Origin: Aliidiomarina sedimenti
GTDB lineage: Bacteria; Pseudomonadota; Gammaproteobacteria; Enterobacterales; Alteromonadaceae
DNA: 64,000 nt
Direction: 5' to 3'
Assembly (NCBI RefSeq): GCF_003986955.1
Contig: NZ_PIPN01000001.1
Coordinates: 744,001-808,000, forward strand
The stretch's first letter is position 1, and every line of letters starts with the position of its first letter. Positions 26,079-35,337 of this stretch are shown here, piece after piece. A program made the position numbers and the translations under genes. Below the pieces are notes generated by a model, which was not told the origin of the DNA, ran no database searches, and was given only the letters and a program-made list of their open reading frames with translations.

Positions 26079-26722
26079 CGCTCAACCGGTTCAGTCGTAC
26101 AAGGGGCGCCAATGTTCCGATGACAGAGTGCATCGGCTGGCACAACATCCACATCGACGTAGCCCGGAACAAGTTGCTGGGGCCTCAGCTCCCTCGCCAG
26201 CGGTAACATGGAAAGTCCTGACTGCAGGGTTCGCTGCCAATCGTTATCAAGCAGATTAGACCCTGTTAGCAGTGCAGGCCGACGCCGCAAATCATCCAGC
26301 TGACGAGGACTCCAGTCGTCACGTAAGCGCAAATATCGAACCCACAGTGAGTTACCAACATCTGCAATTTCCACATCCCACAAATTGTCATTGGCCATAC
26401 CCAGCGAACTTTCGTAACGTGCCATGAGTTCAAACGGCTTGGTCGCAGTAGCAAACGGGTATTCGTTACGGTTGTACAACACCATCCATTTACGCCAGTT
26501 CAACCACAGATCCAACTCGTCGTTCCAATAAGCCATATCCATCGCTGGCAGCGCCATTGCATTGCGCTCCTCCGCCTGAGCTAACGCCAGGTTAGCTAAC
26601 TGCTGAGCCATACTTCGCTGCTCCAGTGCCTGCCATAACCGGGGCATTCCCCAAAATAGCAGCATCACCAGCACTGGCATCGCGACTACAAGTTCAATCA
26701 TCGCCTGCCCTCGTTGGTTCAT
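26075..26722 (-). CDS. tadE: TadE-like minor pseudopilin
   Basis: Start set at ATG 26722, overlapping the upstream stop by 4 bp (ATGA). The N-terminus MNQRGQAMIELVVAMPVLVMLLFW is a class III prepilin-type signal: cleavage after Gly gives Q-A-M-I-E with Glu at +5, then a hydrophobic helix. The 215-residue protein is typical of TadE/TadF pseudopilins. The rest is periplasmic (LWLNWRKWMVLYNRNEYPFATATKPFELMARY) and not otherwise recognisable. Confidence 0.75.
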   Translation of the reverse strand: MNQRGQAMIELVVAMPVLVMLLFWGMPRLWQALEQRSMAQQLANLALAQAEERNAMALPAMDMAYWNDELDLWLNWRKWMVLYNRNEYPFATATKPFELMARYESSLGMANDNLWDVEIADVGNSLWVRYLRLRDDWSPRQLDDLRRRPALLTGSNLLDNDWQRTLQSGLSMLPLARELRPQQLVPGYVDVDVVPADALCHRNIGAPCTTEPVER

Positions 26723-27951
26723 ACCTGCTGCTCCAGTAGCCACTGCTCAGCAATGCTGATTGGAACCAGCCGCGCCTGCCAGAGTGCATTTAGCAGGTTG
26801 CTTCGCTCGGTTAGCCGATCACGCCGTGGCCATAGCTCTGTCGGGCGCTGATAACGGACCTGAGCGCGCGCTATCGCGAAAGGCTGTAGTGGATCCGACG
26901 CCTCCTTTTCCCGCACCACCAGGGTCATACGAGGCCAGTCATTGTGGCTGTGGACACGATACAGCGCTGGCATCGTCAACGGCTGGGAAAGGCGTCGGCT
27001 ACGTAATGCGGTATTGCGACTCAAGGCTCCACGAGCAGCGTAAGCCCCTCCAAATGCAGTGGGTGCAACGTACCCACTCACCGGGGGGCGTGCGCCTGCA
27101 TAGCTGCCACCAGTTCCGACTGGCACGGTATAACGACGAAACGGACCTAAGCGAACCCGCAATGTCGCCACATCGATAGCCTGCACATGCAAACGCTGGT
27201 TATGCGTTGCTACCAGTTCAGTACCGCCCCATTTATCAAAGCGGGCGCTGACGGCGCCACCGATCCCAAACCAGCGATAGCTGCGCCGTTCACTAAAGCC
27301 ATCCCGGCTTTGCTGCAACAGCGGCTGATAGTAAGAGGCCAGCGCATCACGGCGCTGGTACGTTACCCAGCTATAGGCAAAATCAGGCAGCGTAGCGTGA
27401 TTGAGTAAAACCAGTTGCAGCCGCTCATCTGTGCCCTCAACTATCTGCTGCGAGGTCTGAAGCGCCGTTGCTGCAGCGGCAGCATGGAAAAGTAATTGTG
27501 AGCTGCTTAACAGCTGAATGAGTAATGCTTCCGCCTGGATTAACCCCTGCACTGCTCGATTAAATGGTTGCTGGATCTGCTGCAAGGTCTGTGCAAGTCG
27601 GGTCATAACGGCGTTCAGATAAGGTATCCAGCTGGTAACTAAGGCACTGTTTCGGGTCGTTTCGTTTAGCATCGCCAGGTAGCTGCTTAGGCCAACCAGT
27701 TGCGCTATGGCGACCTGGTTGGCCAGCGCGGCGCGGTTGGTCACGGCTTTAAAATTAAGGTCCCTTGCCACCACAATGGCAAACGCCTCAGTAGCATGAT
27801 CGGCCACCTGCTGAATATGAGTTTGTCGCTGAGCACGCTGCCCTAGCTCGGTCACCGCGAGTAAACCAAAGAACAAGCCCGTCACGCATAGTAATAATGC
27901 GATCAGGGCCTGCCCTTTGTTCGCGCTAGTTACCATGAGTGGTTGCTTCAT
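26719..27951 (-). CDS. TadG-like pilus protein
   Basis: About 410 residues from ATG 27951 (ATG 27936 is an alternative; both lie inside the 3' end of flp). The N-terminus TSANKGQALIALLLCVTGLFFGLLAVTELG is a prepilin-like Lys-Gly and hydrophobic helix, followed by HIQQVADHATEAFAIVVARDLNFKAVTNRAALANQVAIAQLV, which recalls the TadG N-terminal region. It lacks the Glu at +5 that pilins carry. The long periplasmic part has no visible von Willebrand A motif, unlike many TadG proteins. The assignment rests on position and the N-terminal pattern. Confidence 0.6.
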   Translation of the reverse strand: MKQPLMVTSANKGQALIALLLCVTGLFFGLLAVTELGQRAQRQTHIQQVADHATEAFAIVVARDLNFKAVTNRAALANQVAIAQLVGLSSYLAMLNETTRNSALVTSWIPYLNAVMTRLAQTLQQIQQPFNRAVQGLIQAEALLIQLLSSSQLLFHAAAAATALQTSQQIVEGTDERLQLVLLNHATLPDFAYSWVTYQRRDALASYYQPLLQQSRDGFSERRSYRWFGIGGAVSARFDKWGGTELVATHNQRLHVQAIDVATLRVRLGPFRRYTVPVGTGGSYAGARPPVSGYVAPTAFGGAYAARGALSRNTALRSRRLSQPLTMPALYRVHSHNDWPRMTLVVREKEASDPLQPFAIARAQVRYQRPTELWPRRDRLTERSNLLNALWQARLVPISIAEQWLLEQQV

Positions 27952-28186
27952 CGTAATTGCCCAGCTGATAGTCGTCGTCAGCCAGCTCACTTGCCTGCTG
28001 AGCAGCGCCTTGCGCCGCACTCAGCTCAGCACTGGCTGAGCGGCCGCTGATTTCCTGCGCGACACCTGCGACCTGATTACGAACTGACTTGCCAAGGAAG
28101 GAGTACACCCCGATAGCGGCGATAGCCACCAGCGCTAATACGATAATATATTCGGTCATGCCCTGACCGCGTTGCAGACGTTTCAT
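27926..28186 (-). CDS. flp: Flp-type pilin
   Basis: Major pilin of the Tad pilus, 86 residues. MKRLQRG/QGMTEYIIVLALVAIAAIGVYSF fits the Flp rule: cleavage after Gly, Glu-Tyr at +5/+6, then a hydrophobic helix. The mature C-terminus is Ala/Ser/Gln-rich and acidic at the end (DDDYQLGNYDEATTHGN), longer than many Flp pilins. It is the first gene of the operon, with GGGAGC before the ATG and a perfect inverted repeat in the leader. Confidence 0.88.
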   Translation of the reverse strand: MKRLQRGQGMTEYIIVLALVAIAAIGVYSFLGKSVRNQVAGVAQEISGRSASAELSAAQGAAQQASELADDDYQLGNYDEATTHGN

Positions 28187-28207
28187 AACAAGCTCCCTGT
28201 GTTACCC

Positions 28208-28224
28208 GAGTCCACCATGGACTC
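28208..28224 (-). promoter_or_regulatory. Perfect inverted repeat in the flp leader
   Basis: GAGTCCA and TGGACTC flank CCA, 22 bp before the flp start codon. On the minus strand it follows CTATACCTATAG, which may be a -10 region. It could be an operator or an RNA hairpin near the ribosome-binding site. The preceding queE ends at 28301 without a visible terminator. Confidence 0.4.
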
Positions 28225-28300
28225 TATAGGTATAGTCAGGAAGCCGTGTTCAGGCGATGGGGATGTTGTACGTTATGGCGTAAACAGAAGCGACAAGCCG

Positions 28301-28984
28301 TTACTCAATAGCGAGGTATTTATGCAGCTGAACAGACAGGCGCCAGTTCCGCTTGCGGCAGGTCTCGATCGCCAGTTCGGTAGCCCGTGGCCGCTGGCTG
28401 ATAGGCTGCAGACAGATGGTGGTACCAGCAGCGACGGGGCAGCGCCCGAGTAAGGCATCGAGAGCATCAATGTGTTTTTGCATTGCAATCGGGTGCTTGA
28501 TTTCGTTCGCCCGCGCCATCGCATCAGCGCGCACCTCATAGCCGCCCGGCATATCAAGTTTCGGTGAAACCGTAACCCAGGTCTGCGCACTGGTTTTAAT
28601 TTCAAAGGTGCCGCTGGTTTCGATCTGGGTCTGGTAGCCGGTCTCGTGCAGCAATTCGGTCAACGCATTCAGATCATACATGCAGGGTTCACCGCCGGTA
28701 ATCACAACGTGCTTCGCAGTAAAGCCCTGCTGTTCAATCAGCTCCAGCACCGCCTGCTCACTCATTCCGGCCCAGCTCGGGCTGTCACCGGTTTTCATAA
28801 TCAACTGCTCCGGCTTCACCTGATCCTGGTTGTTTTTATCCCAGGTATGCTGGGTGTCACACCAGGGACAGCCAACCGGGCAGCCCTGCAAGCGCAAAAA
28901 TATTGCAGCGACGCCGGTAAAAACCCCTTCGCCCTGAATCGTTTCAAATAATTCGTTCACTGCCAGCATACTGTTTTGCGCCAC
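28301..28984 (-). CDS. queE: 7-carboxy-7-deazaguanine synthase
   Basis: Radical-SAM enzyme that contracts CPH4 to CDG in queuosine biosynthesis. ELFETIQGEGVFTGVAAIFLRLQGCPVGCPWCDTQHTW holds the cluster cysteines in CPVGCPWC; HVVITGGEPCMYDL, SGTFEIKTSAQTWVTVSPKLDMPGGYEV, RANEIKHPI and LQPISQRPRATELAIETCRKRNWRLSVQLHKYLAIE match E. coli QueE to the end. The start is GTG 28984 or ATG 28969; neither has a clear ribosome-binding site, and the family N-terminus (MxxxNExFxTxQGEG) favours 28969. It is divergent from queC. Confidence 0.93.
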   Translation of the reverse strand: MAQNSMLAVNELFETIQGEGVFTGVAAIFLRLQGCPVGCPWCDTQHTWDKNNQDQVKPEQLIMKTGDSPSWAGMSEQAVLELIEQQGFTAKHVVITGGEPCMYDLNALTELLHETGYQTQIETSGTFEIKTSAQTWVTVSPKLDMPGGYEVRADAMARANEIKHPIAMQKHIDALDALLGRCPVAAGTTICLQPISQRPRATELAIETCRKRNWRLSVQLHKYLAIE

Positions 28985-29031
28985 TAAATTCGGTAGAATG
29001 GGTTCAACTTTGTATTTTACCTGAGTAAGGC

Positions 29032-29724
29032 ATGATGGCGCAAAATTCTAATCCGGCTACGAAGCCGCAACAACAAACCGTAGTGGTTATTTATTCGGGC
29101 GGGATGGACTCATTTACCGTTCTTAACCGGGCGATTGCCGACGGTCATCAGGTGCATGCGGTGTCCTTTCATTATGGTCAGCGCCACCACCGTGAACTGG
29201 AGTCCGCAAAAGCGGTCTGTGCGCAGCTTGGGGTTGCGCATAAAGTCGTCGATATTCGCAGCATCAATACGCTGCTGGCAGGGTCGTCGTTAACCGACGA
29301 CATAGACATTCCTGAAGGCGACTATGCCACCAGCAATATGACCTCCACCGTGGTGCCGAACCGCAATATGATCTTGCTGTCACTGGCGATTGGCTATGCG
29401 GTGTCTATTAAAGCAGGTCAGGTCTACTACGGCGCCCATTCCGGCGACCATGACATCTACCCGGATTGCCGCCCAGAATTTGTTGAGGCAATGAACGCCG
29501 TGAGTCAGCTGGCGAACTATGAACCGGTAGAAATTCACAGCCCTTACCTGATGCAAAGCAAAGCGGATATTCTCGCCGACGGCCTGCGCATGGGACTTGA
29601 CTATAGCCAGACCTGGACCTGTTACAACGGCCGTGACAAAGCCTGTGGCAAATGCAGCGCCTGCCGTGAACGACTGGCTGCATTTGCCGCGCATGGCATT
29701 ACTGATCCGCTCGAGTACGAATAA
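29032..29724 (+). CDS. queC: 7-cyano-7-deazaguanine synthase
   Basis: ATP-dependent conversion of CDG to preQ0, the step after QueE. The PP-loop [55 protein letters not shown] and the zinc-binding C-terminus ([19 protein letters not shown], four Cys) are all present. 230 residues (E. coli 231). TAAGG precedes two adjacent ATG codons (29032, 29035); either may be used. It overlaps convergent nagZ by 26 bp. Confidence 0.96.
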   Translation: MMAQNSNPATKPQQQTVVVIYSGGMDSFTVLNRAIADGHQVHAVSFHYGQRHHRELESAKAVCAQLGVAHKVVDIRSINTLLAGSSLTDDIDIPEGDYATSNMTSTVVPNRNMILLSLAIGYAVSIKAGQVYYGAHSGDHDIYPDCRPEFVEAMNAVSQLANYEPVEIHSPYLMQSKADILADGLRMGLDYSQTWTCYNGRDKACGKCSACRERLAAFAAHGITDPLEYE

Positions 29725-30712
29725 GCTCTATCACCCGCTGGCCTTCCTGCCAGCTTGGGCTGTTATGTCGCTGGTCCCAGTTTAACCCACTGCGACCGCG
29801 CATAATGCCCAGATAATCCCGTTGCGGGGCTGGTATCCGCACTGAGTCCAGTACCTCAATAGCCCCCGCGCGATCATTGCACACCAGGATCATATCGCAG
29901 CCCGCATCCAGTGCACGCTCCGCCCGCTCCTGCATACTCCCCACTACGGTCGCGCCCTCCATTGCCAGGTCATCACTGAAAATAACGCCGTCAAATTTCA
30001 GTTGTTGCCGCAACACGGTCTGTAACCAGTGGCGCGAGAACCCTGCCGGCAGCGGGTCGACCTGACTGTAAATTACATGTGCTGGCATCACCGCCTGAAT
30101 ATCAGCGAGTAAGCCTTTAAACGGCATCAGATCGAGCACCGCGATGGCATCGGGTTCACGCTCATCAATTGGCACCGCTATATGGGAATCCGCCTGTACC
30201 GAGCCATGACCAGGAAAGTGTTTACCGGTAGCCGCCATGCCCGCGTGCTGCATTCCCTGTATGAACGCGCGCGCATAGGTTTCAATAGCCTCAGGGCGGG
30301 CCGAAAATGCACGATCACCGATTACTTCACTGACACCATTTACATCCAGCACAGGTGCAAAACTGAAATCAATGCCACAGGCGAGCACTTCGCTCGCCAT
30401 GAGCCAACCCATTTGCTTTGCCCACAGGCAGCCTTCTGCCTCATTTTCGGCATAACGCTCAAAGCTGGCCATTGCCGGAATAGCGGAGAACTGCTCACGA
30501 CAACGCTGCACCCGACCGCCTTCGTGGTCAATTGCAATCACCAACGGATTACGCGCATGTTCGCGAATACTCTTACACAACGCCTGTAACTGCCGGGGCT
30601 CTGCATAGTTACGACTAAACAGGATCACCCCACCCACGCTCGGGTGTTGCAGTAATTCTTTGTCCTCAGCATCCAGTTCAAGCCCCTGGATATCCAGCAT
30701 AACAGCGCTCAT
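29699..30712 (-). CDS. nagZ: Beta-N-acetylglucosaminidase NagZ (GH3)
   Basis: Cytoplasmic muropeptide-recycling enzyme that removes GlcNAc from GlcNAc-anhydroMurNAc-peptides. From ATG 30712 (AAGGA upstream) the protein has 337 residues (E. coli 341): [57 protein letters not shown] with the catalytic-loop His, and the nucleophile Asp in [13 protein letters not shown]. The gene's last 26 bp overlap the end of queC on the other strand. Confidence 0.95.
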   Translation of the reverse strand: MSAVMLDIQGLELDAEDKELLQHPSVGGVILFSRNYAEPRQLQALCKSIREHARNPLVIAIDHEGGRVQRCREQFSAIPAMASFERYAENEAEGCLWAKQMGWLMASEVLACGIDFSFAPVLDVNGVSEVIGDRAFSARPEAIETYARAFIQGMQHAGMAATGKHFPGHGSVQADSHIAVPIDEREPDAIAVLDLMPFKGLLADIQAVMPAHVIYSQVDPLPAGFSRHWLQTVLRQQLKFDGVIFSDDLAMEGATVVGSMQERAERALDAGCDMILVCNDRAGAIEVLDSVRIPAPQRDYLGIMRGRSGLNWDQRHNSPSWQEGQRVIELIRTRADQ

Positions 30713-30836
30713 CGTTAATCCTTGTGTATCGCATCGTGGTTGCAAAGGGCGTTAGTATGCCAGAACTTCACAACGCTTGGCAGCGTCATCAACCTTAAGT
30801 ATGATGTAAAGAAATTGTTTAAAAGGACTCTTTGCA

Positions 30837-32252
30837 ATGAAAAAACTCTCTGTAATCGCTGCCACGGTGATGGCCTTAACTGCCTGTGGCAGTGATAGCA
30901 GCCCGGCTCCTACTCCGACGAGTAACCCAACGGCTGACCAGTGCAGTGTTGAAGGACAGAATCAACAACTCATCGACAATTTACGTCGCGACTATTTATG
31001 GAATGATCAGCTTCCTGACTCGATTTCTGCCTCAAGCTATTCCAGCCCATATGCGCTTCTGGAAGACGTTGTACCGCCACTTGACCGCTTTAGTTTTATG
31101 ATAACCCGTCAGGAATATGAAGACCGCTACGTCAACGCAACCTTTTTCGGGCTTGGTTTTGGCTACGCCGTCGATCCCGAGCGCGAAGAACTTCGGATTA
31201 ACTATGTGTATGAAAATTCGCCTGCCGGACGAGCGGGTATTACCCGAGGCGCGTTGCTGACCCGAATCAATGACATTGATATGTCGACCTTTTTCAGTTC
31301 CGATTTATATGCCCGCATCGAACGTGGTGAAGCATCCTGGAACGAAGTCTTTGGCCCCAATCAGGAAGGCGCAGAGGTCAGTATTGAATGGCGTCGCCCG
31401 GATGGTACTCTGGACGATGACGTATTAGCACGTGAAGAAGTTGAAACCAATACCATTATGGCAGTCGAACGCTATCAACTGGACAACGGCGACCATGCAG
31501 GCTATTTCGTTTTCGACAGCTTTATTGACCGCTCGGCGCAGGATATCAATACCGCCATCGACCAGTTGGTTGCCGCCGGTGGCGTGGATGAACTGATTAT
31601 TGATTTACGCTACAACGGCGGCGGATTAATTCGCATCGCAAACCAGATCGCCTCACAGGCCAGCTGGGACTTTGTAGAAAACGAAACCTTCCTTACCTTC
31701 AATTACAACGATAACTATGCAGACGAAGAGTACCTGTTTGACCTCGGTGACGGCATCGAGCGACTTAATTTACCCCGCGTCGTGGTGCTAACTACAGGCG
31801 CAAGTTGCTCTTCCAGTGAGATTATTATTAATTCACTGGAGCCCTTTGTTGACGTGGTAACGGTTGGACAACCGACCTGCGGTAAGCCAGTCGGACAGAG
31901 CCCCACCCAAATCTGTGACAAAATGCTCTTTGCGATCAACTTTCAGACTGTCAATGCAGAAGGTGAAGGCGACTACTTTGATGGCCTGACCCCTACCTGT
32001 TCGGCACAGGATCGGGCGATTACAGATTGGGGCGATTTGGAAGATCCGCTGTTAGCCGAAGCTTATCACTATTTGCAGACTGGCAGTTGCTCCGCCAGCG
32101 CCACCGGTATTCAGGACAAGGATGCAAATATCGCGGCCGATAATTGGGGAGCGGCGCAGAGTGATTCAGCTCAGTCTGAGTCGCAAACGCCGCAGTCAAT
32201 TACTGACCGCAGTCGTAATCCCTTGTTAGAAAAATGGCGCCAACAACAATAG
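30837..32252 (+). CDS. S41-family (C-terminal processing type) protease, lipoprotein
   Basis: A 471-residue envelope protease. A lipoprotein signal (MKKLSVIAATVMALTAC, lipobox LTAC) is followed by a Ser/Pro/Thr linker, a helical domain (LIDNLRRDYLWNDQLPDS), a PDZ domain (INYVYENSPAGRAGITRGALLTRINDID), and the S41 core with the nucleophile Ser in TTGASCSSSEIIINSLEPF and Lys in TVGQPTCGKPVGQSP. The Ser-Lys dyad looks complete. Extra Cys near the active site (ASC, PTC, TQICD) could form disulfides. AAAAGGACT precedes the ATG. The substrate is unknown. Confidence 0.87.
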   Translation: MKKLSVIAATVMALTACGSDSSPAPTPTSNPTADQCSVEGQNQQLIDNLRRDYLWNDQLPDSISASSYSSPYALLEDVVPPLDRFSFMITRQEYEDRYVNATFFGLGFGYAVDPEREELRINYVYENSPAGRAGITRGALLTRINDIDMSTFFSSDLYARIERGEASWNEVFGPNQEGAEVSIEWRRPDGTLDDDVLAREEVETNTIMAVERYQLDNGDHAGYFVFDSFIDRSAQDINTAIDQLVAAGGVDELIIDLRYNGGGLIRIANQIASQASWDFVENETFLTFNYNDNYADEEYLFDLGDGIERLNLPRVVVLTTGASCSSSEIIINSLEPFVDVVTVGQPTCGKPVGQSPTQICDKMLFAINFQTVNAEGEGDYFDGLTPTCSAQDRAITDWGDLEDPLLAEAYHYLQTGSCSASATGIQDKDANIAADNWGAAQSDSAQSESQTPQSITDRSRNPLLEKWRQQQ

Positions 32253-32284
32253 CGGCGCCATTCATTCTTACATCAGTGAGGTAT

Positions 32285-32309
32285 AAAGCCCTGGTTAATC
32301 CAGGGCTTT
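32285..32309. terminator. Shared hairpin between the S41 protease gene and fadE
   Basis: AAAGCCCTGG and CCAGGGCTTT form a perfect 10-bp stem around TTAAT. It covers the fadE stop codon (minus strand) and lies 33 nt after the S41 stop. On the plus strand it is followed by AAATTTT, so termination of the S41 gene is likely but the T tract is weak. Confidence 0.6.
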
Positions 32310-34604
32310 AAATTTTCCGTCTTTAACATCTTCAGAAGCGAAACTGTCCACCGCTATAGCGCTCATCCGCAGACGTTCACAATGGCGTAACTCAGCCGCC
32401 GTGCTTTGGTCAATAACCTCAGCCTGCAGCGCCGCATCGGCTAACGCATCGCCGTTAAGATCAGCACCAATCTGGCCCTTTTTCTGTGCTTTGCGCAGAC
32501 GTTTGTAGACATCCTGCAGCTTAAACATTTTCTGGAACGCCAGTTCCATATGTCCGGTCACATCGTTTTCGTCATCGCGCCAGTAGCAGAGGAAGGTATG
32601 ACGGTCCCGGGTTGCATCCGGGATCATCATCGCATCGCTGATCGACTGAGCATGAATGTCAGCGGGCGCTTTGTAATGGATACCAAAGGGAAAAATTAAT
32701 ACCCGTAGCAGACCCGCCATAATGCGTTGCGGAAAGTTCTGCAGGAAACCATCGAACGCCACCCCTATCTGATGCAGGTGATGCTCAAGTGAGTAGCGCA
32801 CGAACGGCAGGTCAGCCTGCTGCCGGCCATCATCTTCGAACCGCTTAAGCACGGCGGAGGCAATATACAAATGGCTAAGTACATCACCAAGACGCGCCGA
32901 TATCATCTCTTTGCGCTTCAGATCGCCGCCCAGAGTCAGCATCGCCACATCAGCACTCAGCGCCAGGCCGCGGCTCATCCGTGACAAATGCTGGTAGTAG
33001 CGAGCGGTTTCACCACTAACGGGTGAATCAGCAAAACGCGCGCCTGTCAGGCCATGCCAGAATGCGGACAGCGTATTTCCTGCCGCAAAGCCTATATGCT
33101 TAATCAGTAACTGATCGAATTCCCGTAACCCGGCTTCTTCATCCGGGTTACCGGCCGCTGCCATCTCTTTCATCACATAGGGGTGACAGCGTGTGGCGCC
33201 CTGGCCAAAGATCATCAGGTTACGGGTCAGAATGTTGGCCCCTTCCACTGTGATTGAAATTGGCACGCCCATGTAGTTACTGGCCAGGTAGTTACGCGGC
33301 CCCATCTGGATGCCTTTGCCGGCATGAATATCCAGTGCATCATTGCCAATGGTGCGGCCCATTTCTGTCATATGGTATTTGGTCATCGCCGTCACTACGG
33401 ACGGGCTTTGCCCTTCACACAATGCCGCAACGGTCAGCCGTCGCATCGACTCAACACTGTAATTAAGGCCGCCAATCCGCCCCATCGCTGCCTGCACCCC
33501 TTCGAATTTACCAATTGGCAGACCAAATTGATGGCGCACGTAGGCGTAGGCGCCAGTCATCCGTTGTGCCACATGTCCTGATGCGGTGGCCAGTGCCGGC
33601 AGTGAAATACCGCGCCCTGCGGACAGACATTCAACCAGCATGCGCCAGCCTTTACCTGCATAGTCCTGGCCACCGATAATCCAGTCCAGTGGAATAAACA
33701 CATCCTTGCCATAGGTGGTGCCGTTCATAAAGGCTTGCGCCAACGGGAAATGACGGTCCCCGGTTTTAACCCCCGGATGCGAGGTCGGGATCAGCGCACA
33801 GGTGATCCCCAAATGCTTGCCACGGCCGAGATGCTCGTCCGGGTCGTCCAGCTTAAACGCCAGCCCCAGCACATCAGCAACCGGCGCCAGCGTAATATAA
33901 CGTTTATCCCAGTTAAGCTTAATACCGAGGACTTCGTTGCCTTCGTGCTCACCCTTGCAGATGACCCCGTGATCCGGGATGCTGCCTGCGTCCGAGCCCG
34001 CTTCCGGGCCGGTTAAAGCAAAACAGGGCACTGCGTCGCCATTTGCCAGTCGCGGAAGCCAGTAGTTCTTTTGTTCATCGGTGCCGTAATGGGTAAGGAG
34101 TTCTCCCGGACCCAGCGAGTTCGGCACCATGACGCTCACGGCCACGCTCAGCGAGCGGGTCGCGATGCGACCAACAATGTGCGAGTTCGCCGCCGCTGAA
34201 AACGCCAGTCCGCCAAATTCTTTGCCGATAATCATCGCAAAGAAGCCTTCTTTTTTCAGGTAGTCCCAAATTTCTGGCGGCAAATCACGCTGTTGCATGA
34301 CAATGTCGAAGTCATCGATCATCGCCAGCAAAGTCTCAAGCTGGTTGTCGATAAATGCCTGCTCATCTGCGCTAAATTTCGGATTGGTGGTTCGCAACAA
34401 GCGGTTCCAGTCGGGTTTGCCGGAGAATAGCTCTCCATCCCACCATACATCCCCTGCTTCCATCGCGTCTCGTTCGGTCGCTGATAACGGAGGCAACACC
34501 CGTTTAAAGAATGCAAATGCTGGTCGTGATATCAGACTCCGCCGAATGTCGGGCACGCCAAGCACAATCGCTATCACTGCAATTAAAATTAACAGTACAT
34601 ACAT
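32295..34604 (-). CDS. fadE: Acyl-CoA dehydrogenase FadE
   Basis: FAD enzyme of the first step of fatty-acid beta-oxidation, handing electrons to ETF and hence to ETF-QO at the window start. The 769 residues correspond to the long FadE type (E. coli 814): an N-terminal membrane helix (MYVLLILIAVIAIVLGV), the acyl-CoA dehydrogenase fold (LTGPEAGSDAGSIPDHGVICKG; VQAAMGRIGGLNYSVE; DIHAGKGIQMGPRNYLASNYMGVPISITVEGANILTRNLMIFGQGATRCHPY), and the C-terminal DUF1974 region. AAAGGAG precedes the ATG. It lies 44 bp downstream of a PsrA-like regulator gene on the same strand. Confidence 0.95.
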   Translation of the reverse strand: MYVLLILIAVIAIVLGVPDIRRSLISRPAFAFFKRVLPPLSATERDAMEAGDVWWDGELFSGKPDWNRLLRTTNPKFSADEQAFIDNQLETLLAMIDDFDIVMQQRDLPPEIWDYLKKEGFFAMIIGKEFGGLAFSAAANSHIVGRIATRSLSVAVSVMVPNSLGPGELLTHYGTDEQKNYWLPRLANGDAVPCFALTGPEAGSDAGSIPDHGVICKGEHEGNEVLGIKLNWDKRYITLAPVADVLGLAFKLDDPDEHLGRGKHLGITCALIPTSHPGVKTGDRHFPLAQAFMNGTTYGKDVFIPLDWIIGGQDYAGKGWRMLVECLSAGRGISLPALATASGHVAQRMTGAYAYVRHQFGLPIGKFEGVQAAMGRIGGLNYSVESMRRLTVAALCEGQSPSVVTAMTKYHMTEMGRTIGNDALDIHAGKGIQMGPRNYLASNYMGVPISITVEGANILTRNLMIFGQGATRCHPYVMKEMAAAGNPDEEAGLREFDQLLIKHIGFAAGNTLSAFWHGLTGARFADSPVSGETARYYQHLSRMSRGLALSADVAMLTLGGDLKRKEMISARLGDVLSHLYIASAVLKRFEDDGRQQADLPFVRYSLEHHLHQIGVAFDGFLQNFPQRIMAGLLRVLIFPFGIHYKAPADIHAQSISDAMMIPDATRDRHTFLCYWRDDENDVTGHMELAFQKMFKLQDVYKRLRKAQKKGQIGADLNGDALADAALQAEVIDQSTAAELRHCERLRMSAIAVDSFASEDVKDGKFKALD

Positions 34605-34648
34605 ACTGACACTCCTTTGGTTAATTATCTTTTCTGCGCAGAGGCTGT

Positions 34649-35299
34649 TTAAAGTCTAGCTGAAGCAGATACTTCTGCCGCCCCAATTCCAGCCGCAAGG
34701 TAGGGAATAAGCTTACCGACAATATCTTCCGCGGTGGCACTTTCGCCAAAGTCGGCTTGCGCGATTTCACTTAACGCCTGTCCGGAAACCTGAGCAAAAA
34801 CAGTGGCTCCAAGGGTAAAGTGAAGACGCCAGAACAAGGTTGCCACACTCAGGTGCGGATTAGCCTGCTGAATGCAATGGAAAAACCGCTGCACTACATG
34901 ACCAAAGTTCTGCATCGTAAAGCGACGCAGATGGCCCTGGATTTCACTGTAAGCATGGCCCAGTAAGCTGAGGTAAATCTCCGTACCCAGTGGATTGATA
35001 CGTTGCAGGCTTAATAAGGGACCAACAAAACAACTCAGCACTTCTTCAGTCGAATTAATCCCTTGTCCTTCCAGTGTCTTAAGACGCTCATCCAGCTCTG
35101 GCATAAATTGCGCGTGGTAACGTTCCATGACCGCCTGGATAAGCGCTTTTTTGGAGCCGAAATGGTAGTTTACTGAGGCTAAATTGACATCCGCCGCACC
35201 CGTTATCTGGCGCAGAGACGTTAATTCAAAGCCCTGATCGGCAAACAAGCGCTCAGCAGCGTTGAGTATTTTATCTTTGGTTTTGAGCACTTTCGCCAT
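34649..35299 (-). CDS. psrA: TetR-family fatty-acid regulator, PsrA-like
   Basis: A 216-residue TetR repressor. The helix-turn-helix (ADQGFELTSLRQITGAADVNLASVNYHFGSKKALIQAVMERY) is very close to the Pseudomonas PsrA pattern, and the C-terminal region (LLSLLGHAYSEIQGHLRRFTMQNFGHVVQRFF, LFWRLHFTLGATVFAQ) follows the same family. PsrA represses beta-oxidation genes and its own gene and is released by long-chain acyl ligands; the adjacent fadE is the obvious target. A matching inverted repeat lies upstream. The exact name is by similarity. Confidence 0.75.
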   Translation of the reverse strand: MAKVLKTKDKILNAAERLFADQGFELTSLRQITGAADVNLASVNYHFGSKKALIQAVMERYHAQFMPELDERLKTLEGQGINSTEEVLSCFVGPLLSLQRINPLGTEIYLSLLGHAYSEIQGHLRRFTMQNFGHVVQRFFHCIQQANPHLSVATLFWRLHFTLGATVFAQVSGQALSEIAQADFGESATAEDIVGKLIPYLAAGIGAAEVSASARL

Positions 35300-35337
35300 C
35301 GCTATGCGCCCCTATGTTTGATGGACTACGCCGATTA

